NCBI GenBank assembly: GCA_963775695.1
Contig: CAVZJU010000006.1
Location: 62,001 to 126,000 of the forward strand
Source: DATBLE01 sp963775695
Lineage (GTDB): Bacteria > Actinomycetota > Thermoleophilia > Gaiellales > Gaiellaceae
Length of the DNA: 64,000 bases
Direction of reading: 5' to 3'
Shown here one piece after another: positions 18,169-24,666 of this stretch. The notes below the pieces were generated by a model. That model did not search any database, had not been told where the DNA came from, and saw nothing but the letters and a program-made list of their open reading frames with translations. Each line of letters begins with the position of its first letter. Positions within the stretch are counted from its first letter, which is position 1. The position numbers and the translations under genes are program-made.

Positions 18169-20688
18169 CTAGGGCGCTCCGTCGGCGTGGAGCACGTCCA
18201 GGTAGTCGCCGTACCCTGAGGCGGAGGCCCATCCGTCCGCGGTTCCGAACGGCCCGGTCTGGGCGGTGGCGGACTCGACCGCTGTGCCCTCTCCCCACTC
18301 GTTGAAGCTGACGACGAGCTGCCAGGGCTCATTCGAGGCGACCATGTCGCGGACGTTCTGCTGCCAGCGGGTCAGGTCGCGTGCGAGGCGCGGGACTGCC
18401 TCGCTCGCCTTGTAGAAGCCGGGTGAGATCGCGTACGAGTGCCAACCCGCCTTGTGCTGGACGGCAACGTCGGGTGAGTACTGGTGCCAAGCGTCAGGCT
18501 GCGAAGCGCACGTCAACGCGCCGGGGAAGATCTTCATCACGACGTACCAGCCACCGGCCGTGGCCTGTTTCCACTTGTCGACGGTCGCGCAGGTCTGATC
18601 CTCGTGAAGGTCGGCGTTGTAGACGAAGATCACTGGCTTGCCGCCGACTCGGAGGTACGCAGGTTCGCCGGTGTAGTGGCTGGTGAAGTAGGCGAGCTGG
18701 GTCTGGATCGTGTCGATGCTGGGGTTGCCGCTTCCCTCGGGCTCGTAGTAGATCGCCAGCTTGAAGCCGGTCGCGAGCGCGTCGGCATGGGCGAGCATGG
18801 CGCCGAAGTGCGCGTCCGTGTCGTCTCCGACGCCCCACCAGGACGAGATCGCCGCCTGGATCCCGCCGTACTGCATCGCCTGGATCTGCTGGTCGTAGAC
18901 GGTCGGGTCCGCGTCGGGGTCGTAGAATCCGGGTGTGGGGTAGTAGTTTGTGAAGCAACCGCTGGGTGTTGCCGGATAGCCGGTCGGGGGAGCAAAGCCG
19001 CAGCGGTAGCCCTGCTGGCTCCAGGCCTGCGGGAACCACGGGTAGAAGAAAGCCGCCCGGAGCGGGAACGCGAGCTCCATGGTCCTCGCCGCGGCGGTCG
19101 CTTCGTCGGAGATGTTGCCGGCCGCGTCGTAGGCCGTGACGGCAAGCTGGTACGGAGTGTCGGCGGCGAGGTCGGCGAACGTGTACTGCGTCGCCTGAGT
19201 CGTCCCGACGTCTTTCCCGCCGAGGAACAGGCGGTAGCCGGAGACGCCGACGTTGTCGGCGGCGGGATCCCAACCGAGCGTGATACTCGTCTGGGTAACG
19301 TCGACGACGCGGACATTCGCGGGCATGTCCGGCGCCGTCGTGTCGGATGCCTCGACGACGAGTTGGGGTGCGGTGGCTCCGGTCTCGCGGCTGGCAAGCG
19401 CGAGGTTTGTGCTGCTGGGCGTGGTCAACGCGATGCTGTAAGGGCCGCCGCCGGTGACGAGCGGCGTGACGTCGACCGATGTCCAGGTTCCGGCGGCGAC
19501 GGCGCCCGAAGAGGCGGTCTTCGTCGCGGCCGGGGGTGGCGCGTTCGCGTAGGTGATTCCCTTCTCCGTCCAGGTCGTGTCCGCGACGCCGTAAACGTCG
19601 AAGCCGGTGGTCTGTTTCGAGGTCGCGTAGACGCGGAGCGTGGCCCTGGTCACCGCGCCCGCCAGCGGAGGAACGGAGAAGCGCAGGTAGCCGCGGGTGA
19701 TCGGGGAGGCATCCAGGTTCAGCTTGGCCGAGGCGCCGTAGTTCGAGCCGGCCGAGGCCGAGCGGACGTAGCTGTCCGCCACCGGCGTCACCGTCTGGCT
19801 GTATACCGGGGCGCCCGCCGGCGTCGTGACCGCGGATTCGGCCGACGGGCTCGAATGGTTCCCGGCCGCGTCGTACGCGTCGACGCTGTAGCGGTAGCTC
19901 GTGCTGCCGGCCACAGCCGTGTCGCTGAACGACGACTGCGTGGCCTTCGCGATGGCGAGCCCGTCGCGGAAGACGGTGTAGCCGCTGACCGCGACGTTGT
20001 CGGTCGAGGCGTTCCAGCTCAGATCGACCCTGGACGAGTTGACCGCCGCTGCGACCAGCCCGTCTGGGACGCTGGGCGGCTCGACGTCCGCGACCGCGTC
20101 GGTCTCGACGACGAGTTGGGGTGCGGTGGCTCCGGTCTCGCGGCTGGCGAGCGCAAGGTTGGTGCTGCTCGGCGTGGTCAGCGCGAAGCTGTACAGGCCG
20201 TCGCCGGTGACAAGCGGGGTGACGTCGATTGCTTTCCAGGTCCCTTTGGCGACCGCGCCCGAGGAGGTCGTCTTCGCTGCGGCCAGCGGCGGCGCATTCG
20301 CGTAGGTGATTCCCTTCTCCGACCAGGTCGTGTCCGCGACCGCGTACACGTCGAAGCCGCTGCTCTGGCTCGAGGTCGCGTAGACGCGCAGCGTCGCCTT
20401 GGTCACTGCGCCTGCAAGAGCGGGGACGGAGAAGCGTAGGTAGCTCCGCGTGGTCGGGGAGGCGTCCAGGTTGAGCTTGGTGGAGCTGCCGTAGTTCGAG
20501 CCGGCTGAGTCTGACCGGACGTAGCTGTCCGCGACCGGCGTCACCGTCAGAGCCGAAACGGCTACGTTGCGGAGCGACTGGCCTTCAGGAGCGGCCGAGC
20601 TGCCCTGGGCGATCGCGCAGAACCCGGCGACGACGAGAATCACTGACCCGAGCCAGGCGCGACCGATGCCCCTCCTGAATCGGTGCAT
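18169..20688 (-). CDS. Secreted GH99-like glycosidase with duplicated DNRLRE/FN3 modules
   Basis: An exported protein of 839 residues. ATG 20688 directly precedes the signal peptide (WLGSVILVVAGFCAIAQG), so it is preferred to the longer frame. The modules in order are a DNRLRE/CBM96-type domain (PVADSYVRS..., about 48-205), FN3, a second DNRLRE domain (about 300-465), a second FN3, and a C-terminal catalytic domain (about 565-839). The last has FFYPWF, GIQAAISSWWG, LAIYYEPEG and VVSFNEWGEGTAVE, as in GH99-type endo-alpha-mannosidase/mannanase-like enzymes. The two DNRLRE halves are near-identical in DNA (about 19355-19800 and 20100-20545), so the duplication is recent or maintained. Role: probable extracellular polysaccharide breakdown. 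Confidence 0.82.
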   Translation of the reverse strand: MHRFRRGIGRAWLGSVILVVAGFCAIAQGSSAAPEGQSLRNVAVSALTVTPVADSYVRSDSAGSNYGSSTKLNLDASPTTRSYLRFSVPALAGAVTKATLRVYATSSQSSGFDVYAVADTTWSEKGITYANAPPLAAAKTTSSGAVAKGTWKAIDVTPLVTGDGLYSFALTTPSSTNLALASRETGATAPQLVVETDAVADVEPPSVPDGLVAAAVNSSRVDLSWNASTDNVAVSGYTVFRDGLAIAKATQSSFSDTAVAGSTSYRYSVDAYDAAGNHSSPSAESAVTTPAGAPVYSQTVTPVADSYVRSASAGSNYGASAKLNLDASPITRGYLRFSVPPLAGAVTRATLRVYATSKQTTGFDVYGVADTTWTEKGITYANAPPPAATKTASSGAVAAGTWTSVDVTPLVTGGGPYSIALTTPSSTNLALASRETGATAPQLVVEASDTTAPDMPANVRVVDVTQTSITLGWDPAADNVGVSGYRLFLGGKDVGTTQATQYTFADLAADTPYQLAVTAYDAAGNISDEATAAARTMELAFPLRAAFFYPWFPQAWSQQGYRCGFAPPTGYPATPSGCFTNYYPTPGFYDPDADPTVYDQQIQAMQYGGIQAAISSWWGVGDDTDAHFGAMLAHADALATGFKLAIYYEPEGSGNPSIDTIQTQLAYFTSHYTGEPAYLRVGGKPVIFVYNADLHEDQTCATVDKWKQATAGGWYVVMKIFPGALTCASQPDAWHQYSPDVAVQHKAGWHSYAISPGFYKASEAVPRLARDLTRWQQNVRDMVASNEPWQLVVSFNEWGEGTAVESATAQTGPFGTADGWASASGYGDYLDVLHADGAP

Positions 20689-20797
20689 TGAAGTGATTCT
20701 CGGCCGTGACCTGGATGTTGGGCATGAGCCGAGAGGCCCAATCTGTGGCCGATTTCGAGCCAACTTCGATGGATCGGTCGAATCGAGTTCGGGTGTT

Positions 20798-20831
20798 GGG
20801 CCGGGAGGGGATCGAGGGCCGGGCAGGGATC
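20798..20831 (+). repeat. Two tandem copies of the tRNA-Lys 3' end (att-like)
   Basis: Copy B, 20816-20831, is an exact 16-base match in the same orientation to 43391-43406, the acceptor/T-arm part of tRNA-Lys. Copy A, 20798-20815, matches the same tRNA segment in 16 of 18 bases and is preceded by T, like the tRNA discriminator position. This is what repeated integration into a tRNA 3' end leaves at the far border of an island. Confidence 0.6.
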
Positions 20832-20838
20832 AGACACC

Positions 20839-20935
20839 CCTGCTAATCGCCATTTCTACCGCGAACACGTACACGCACGTCCTGACCGACGAGACGGAAC
20901 TGGACTACGAGTTGTGTCTCATGTCATTCCTGTGA
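20839..20935 (+). pseudogene. Tyrosine recombinase C-terminal fragment
   Basis: The frame reads ISTANTYTHVLTDETELDYE and then stops. This is the usual C-terminal tail of phage-type integrases, with the catalytic Tyr in NTYTHV. Everything upstream (catalytic Arg, His residues) is missing. It starts eight bases after the att-like repeat, so it is a leftover of the element that used this site. Confidence 0.55.
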
Positions 20936-21478
20936 CCTAGATTCCGAGGCTTCCGCCTGCCATCTCGCCACGTTGGGCAATACAAGGTCGTCGGGTGGCA
21001 ATCCGCTTTCTGCCCGGATCAGGTCGGCCAGCGGCGCGAGTCCCTTGTAGACGACTCGACCGACTGCCCTAAGGGCGCCAGCATGTGGAGCGATACCGCC
21101 AATCTTCATGAACTTGGCGAAGTCGTCTAGCGACTCCTCAATAGGGCCCGACGCCACCCCGGCGTGCACGGCACCGGCCACGTAGGCTCCGTACCTGATC
21201 ACGTCAGCGACCGTTGCCTGTTCAGATCCCATGCCGATGATGGGGTGGGCCAGCAGCCCGTCAACTTTCACTTCGACCGGCACGGCGCCGTCAGCTGTAT
21301 CCGGATCGAATCCATCTTGCATCGTCCACGCCAACCCCTGCTGCTTCCGGCCGTTGATCGTGTACCGGATCTGCAACTTTCGCTCGCGGTTCATTTGCGT
21401 CGCGCCTTGCGAGCCTGCGACCTTGGCCGGTTTCGGTGGATCTGGTGGCCCCGGCGTGGCCCCACGAGGGACCCTCAT
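20924..21478 (-). CDS. Hypothetical protein
   Basis: A 184-residue soluble protein if started at ATG 21478; ATG 21394, at the start of a more protein-like segment (MNRERKLQIRYTINGRKQQG), gives 156 residues. The frame upstream of 21478 reads as low-quality sequence. It contains DGFDPDTADGAVPVEVKVDG, VIRYGAYVAGAVHAGVASG and a C-terminal LIRAESGLPPDDLVLPN. I recognise no family and no catalytic motif. Its 3' end overlaps the integrase fragment on the other strand by 12 bases. Confidence 0.5.
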   Translation of the reverse strand: MRVPRGATPGPPDPPKPAKVAGSQGATQMNRERKLQIRYTINGRKQQGLAWTMQDGFDPDTADGAVPVEVKVDGLLAHPIIGMGSEQATVADVIRYGAYVAGAVHAGVASGPIEESLDDFAKFMKIGGIAPHAGALRAVGRVVYKGLAPLADLIRAESGLPPDDLVLPNVARWQAEASESRSQE

Positions 21479-21504
21479 CGCCTGCGAGCGATAGCGTCTG
21501 ACGT

Positions 21505-21750
21505 GTGCGCCTAGCAACGGATGGCGACCGCTTCGAGCAGCGCTGGTGGCGTGAGTTTGTCGCCGATCGCTTCCCAAGCTATGAGGTGTTCTGGCTCGCC
21601 TTCGTTGTGCCGGTGACCGGCCGAGGCGAAGACCAGGGACACATGTCGAACTTGAACCGACCACGGAAGGCCCTGACGCGGAGCCACCAGGCTAGGGCGG
21701 GTACCCCGAGGCGAGATGCCGCAGGAGACCGACCCGCCCCCCTCAGGTGA
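21505..21750 (+). pseudogene. N-terminal fragment of an unknown gene
   Basis: From GTG 21505 the first 40 or so residues (RFEQRWWREFVADRFPSYEV, FWLAFVVPVTGR) look like genuine soluble protein. After about 21630 the frame turns into low-quality Arg/Pro-rich text to the stop. It lies divergently 26 bases from the hypothetical gene at 20924-21478. Probably a truncated remnant; function unknown. Confidence 0.3.
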
Positions 21751-21829
21751 CCCGGGGTAGAGGCTGACCTCACATCTGCCGATAAGAACCTGGGAGGAGG
21801 CGCGGTCGTATGGGACACAGAGGCCGGAG

Positions 21830-22387
21830 ATGAAACTGTTCGGGATCCTGACCCCCGTGCTTGTCGCGGCTGCATTCGTCTCGCCAGCTATTGCAGACAA
21901 ACCTCCGAAGGATCCGGGGCATTCGGGTAACTCCGGCCAATCGGAGAATGCGGCTCCCGGCGGATCCGGGGGCAGCTCGGGCAACTCCGGCGGCTCCGGC
22001 AACTCGGGTAATCCCGGCAAGCCAAGCAGTCCGGGCAGCTCTGGCAACTCGGGCAATCCCGGCAAGCCAAGCAGTCCCGGCAACTCGGCTGCCCATCAGC
22101 CCCAGACCCAGGCGCGTCCGGCCCCGGGTGCGACCCCGGCTGCCAAAGCGAAGGCTTACGGGCGCTGGTGCCAGAATCAGAGCAAGCACTATGTGGCTGG
22201 CCAGGAGGGCACGCAGTTCCGCTTGTGCTTGACCGCGATGGCAAAACTGGCAACCGCAGTGACGAACGCACCCTGGACAGCATGCAGACTGCTGAGCAGG
22301 AAGCCCATCTCAGGTCAGACGGGATCGCCATTTAGCCGGTGTGTGATCGCGGGAACGCGGCTCCTCAACGAGCTGCACAAGCAGTAG
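21830..22387 (+). CDS. Secreted Gly/Ser-rich protein with two C-x18-C units
   Basis: A 185-residue exported protein. The signal peptide (MKLFGILTPVLVAAAFVSPA) is followed by a low-complexity linker (about 25-90) built from GNSG, NPGKPSSPG and SGNSGNPGK repeats. The C-terminal region carries two related units: C114 to C133 with SKHYVAGQEGTQF between, and C152 to C171 with SRKPISGQTGSPF between. Each follows C-x3-S-x5-G-x2-G-[TS]-x-F-x2-C-x2-A, and the period is 38 residues. Each unit probably closes one disulfide. No enzyme is suggested; a surface or matrix protein is likely. AGAGGCCGGAG precedes ATG 21830. Confidence 0.72.
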   Translation: MKLFGILTPVLVAAAFVSPAIADKPPKDPGHSGNSGQSENAAPGGSGGSSGNSGGSGNSGNPGKPSSPGSSGNSGNPGKPSSPGNSAAHQPQTQARPAPGATPAAKAKAYGRWCQNQSKHYVAGQEGTQFRLCLTAMAKLATAVTNAPWTACRLLSRKPISGQTGSPFSRCVIAGTRLLNELHKQ

Positions 22388-22588
22388 TCCCGGTAGTCAG
22401 CCACGGCTGAACCCCAGTCCAACGATGCCCGGAGAGGCACCCATCCCACTCGGCTCATCTAGGCCCCTGCACCCTAGCTCCGCCGCTTCCTGCGCGACCG
22501 CCAAGAACCGAGCCCGGCGACCCTTGACGACGACTGACAAGTGATGCGAGGCTCCGGCCTCTGACCCAGAACGGGGAAAGGAGCCGAG

Positions 22589-22817
22589 ATGGCGGACGAC
22601 TCAGCAGGACAAGCCGATCGAGATCATCGGCGCGTTGCACGAGGCGGGTGTGTTGCGAGCTGCCCGAACCACGTCGGAACCGGCGGCGCAGATCATCACT
22701 GCGCTCAGTGAGGCTGGCCTGTTGGCAACACCCCCTAGCACGTCGGAACCGGCAGCGCAGGGCTGGCGCTCGCCGGGCTGTGTCGGTTGCCCCCACAGAG
22801 CCAGAGCCAAAAGTTGA
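22589..22817 (+). pseudogene. Frameshifted small gene with a 23-residue tandem repeat
   Basis: ATG 22589 has a strong ribosome binding site (AAAGGAG, 22577-22583), but its frame stops after about 40 codons. One frame over, a repeat protein reads IIGALHEAGVLRAARTTSEP and IITALSEAGLLATPPSTSEP, each followed by AAQ. A one-base deletion near codon 6 would join the start to the repeat. Function unknown. The rest of 22388-22966 shows no gene. Confidence 0.4.
22623..22760 (+). repeat. Two tandem 69-bp units
   Basis: Unit 1 is 22623-22691 and unit 2 is 22692-22760. They share ATCATC at the start and a long common 3' part containing CACGTCGGAACCGGC. The unit length is 23 codons, and conservation follows the protein frame, so this was coding repeat. 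Confidence 0.6.
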
Positions 22818-22966
22818 TGACGAGGCGTAGCTCGGGGATATCAGGCGGATAACCACGTCTCTCTTGTCCGGCTCGGGGCAGGTGGTCCTTTCGAATAACT
22901 TCCCTCCCCGCTGGAAGGGCGATTACCTCATCGATTTTCCGCCGGCGAGTCCCCGCCTGCAGCGAG

Positions 22967-24181
22967 TCAGTGGGATACCGCGGCGGCTGCCAGCTCCGAT
23001 ACCAAGGTGTCGGTGTGGAATCGCTCCAGGGCGAATGGCGCGATGAGGTCTGGTGTCCGTCCTGTGACGACAAGTTCCGCGAGCGTCGTACCGACGATCG
23101 GTGCCGCCTTGAAGCCGTACGTTCCCCATCCCGCCGAGACATGGAAGTTCGCAAGTGCGGTTTGACCGAGGATCGGGCTGTAATCGGGCGAGAGATCGCA
23201 GAGGCCCGTCCAGGTGCGCAGCACTTTGATGCGTTCGAGCTGTGGGAAGAGCTCGAGTACGTGGCGCGCTGAGTACTCGAGGAATGAGAATGTGCCAACC
23301 GACTTGTAGGTCGTGTAGGGCTCGATTTCGGCGCCGATGAGGAACTCGCCGCGATCGGTCTGCGACACGTAGACGTGCATCTGCGCCGAGACGATGATCA
23401 CGTCGAGAAAGGGCTTCACGGGCTCGGTCACAAACGCCTGCAGGATGTGGGTCGTAATCGGGAGTCGAACGCCTGCGAGGCCGCAGACGAGTGTGGACCA
23501 ACCGGCGGTCGCGCTGACGACTACGTCCGTCTCGACCCGTCCCCGGCTCGTCTGAACAGCGGTGACACGACCCTTCGACTGCTCGATGGCGGTCACCGTT
23601 GTGTACGGGTGGATCTCCACGCCACCTTGGTCAGCGCCGCGGGCGAACCCCCAGACGACGGCGTCATGACGGATGGTCCCGCCCGGTCCGTGATAGAGGG
23701 CGCCCATGATCGGCCACATCGGCTTGTCGGAGAGATCGATCTGTGGACAGAGCCGCGCGATCTCCGCTGGCAGTACGACCCGCGAGTCGATCCCGAGCAG
23801 CTGGTTGACCTCTGCGCGCTCCTGCATCGTATTCATCGCGCGGTCGGAGTGGGCGAGAGTGAGGTGCCCGTGCTGCGAGAACATCAGGTTGAAGTCGAGG
23901 TCCCCTGAGAGCTTCTCGTACAGTCCAACGCTCTTCCCGTAGAACGCTGCCCCTTCGGGCGTGCGGTAGTTCGAGCGGATGATCGTCGTGTTTCGGCCGG
24001 ACGCGCCCGAGCCGATGTACGACTGCTCGAGGACGGCTACGTCCTTCACGCCGTGGTTCTTCACGAGGTAGTACGCCGTCGCAAGACCGTGCGAACCACC
24101 CCCGATGATCACGACGTCATAGCGCCGCTTGAGCTCGCCACGCGGACGCCACATGCGCTTGACGCGGAAAATGTCCTTCAT
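22967..24181 (-). CDS. mgdA: N-methylglutamate dehydrogenase subunit A (SoxB-like)
   Basis: A flavoprotein of 404 residues, homologous to sarcosine oxidase beta (SoxB). FAD site GGGSHG lies at 27-32 and GSGASGRN at 57-64. RHDAVVW holds His172, matching the SoxB histidine that binds FMN covalently. C-terminal LRTWTGLCDLSPDYSPILG and HVSAGWGTYGFKAAP are the family's FAD-capping motifs. In the complex it oxidises the N-methyl group. With gmaS and mgsABC upstream, N-methylglutamate is a more likely substrate than sarcosine, though sequence alone cannot exclude sarcosine. Last gene of the operon; ATGA overlap with mgdD. The usual gene order puts this subunit first, so the position is unusual. Confidence 0.85.
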   Translation of the reverse strand: MKDIFRVKRMWRPRGELKRRYDVVIIGGGSHGLATAYYLVKNHGVKDVAVLEQSYIGSGASGRNTTIIRSNYRTPEGAAFYGKSVGLYEKLSGDLDFNLMFSQHGHLTLAHSDRAMNTMQERAEVNQLLGIDSRVVLPAEIARLCPQIDLSDKPMWPIMGALYHGPGGTIRHDAVVWGFARGADQGGVEIHPYTTVTAIEQSKGRVTAVQTSRGRVETDVVVSATAGWSTLVCGLAGVRLPITTHILQAFVTEPVKPFLDVIIVSAQMHVYVSQTDRGEFLIGAEIEPYTTYKSVGTFSFLEYSARHVLELFPQLERIKVLRTWTGLCDLSPDYSPILGQTALANFHVSAGWGTYGFKAAPIVGTTLAELVVTGRTPDLIAPFALERFHTDTLVSELAAAAVSH

Positions 24182-24666
24182 CCGCGCAACCCCGCGTCCA
24201 GGTCGGAGATGACCTCGGCGACGTACTGGCCAAGTTCTTGCGGCACGAAGAGACGGAACCGCTCGCCACCTCGACGCTCGATCAAGGCTGTTGTGCCGCG
24301 AGCGATCGCGCCGATCGCGGGCAGCCTGTCGAGGTCGAGTTCGGTGAGCCGCCGCATCAGACCCTCGCCCTCGACCTCGAGCCCGGCGAGCGCACTGCTC
24401 ATGTCGTACACGCGGTAGCCCTCGGCCAAGAGCCGCTCCCGCGCCGCACCGGTATGCGCGTCGACGACAAGTAGCGCGCGATCCGGCCCGATCGGAACGA
24501 GTTCCTCCCCGGCCAGCGGCTCAAGCTGGGACACGTTGCCCCGCACCTCAAGCTTGCCAAGCGCGGAGGCGTCACTGAACGCATCAGCAAGAACGTGCCG
24601 CAACGGAGAGACCCGCGGCACCTCGGCGTCCGACTCGTCAGGCGAGAGGAACGTCAACCTACTCAC
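24178..24666 (-). CDS. mgdD: N-methylglutamate dehydrogenase subunit D (SoxG-like)
   Basis: A 162-residue SoxG/gamma-subunit-like protein. It has SPLRHVLADAFSDASALGKL at the N terminus, then a segment like the GcvT/SoxG fold (VRGNVSQLEPLAGEELVPIG and YRVYDMSSALAGLEVEGEG). It ends with FRLFVPQELGQYVAEVISDL, typical of SoxG tails. The gamma subunit has a structural role and helps hold the folate-handling part of the complex. Coupled by ATGA overlaps to mgdC upstream and mgdA downstream. At the short end of the family (usually about 180-210 residues). Confidence 0.78.
   Translation of the reverse strand: MSRLTFLSPDESDAEVPRVSPLRHVLADAFSDASALGKLEVRGNVSQLEPLAGEELVPIGPDRALLVVDAHTGAARERLLAEGYRVYDMSSALAGLEVEGEGLMRRLTELDLDRLPAIGAIARGTTALIERRGGERFRLFVPQELGQYVAEVISDLDAGLRG

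Noticed and set aside
18484..20439. 651-codon plus-strand frame over the GH99-like gene
   Set aside because: Shadow of the glycosidase; repeats in it only mirror the duplicated modules.
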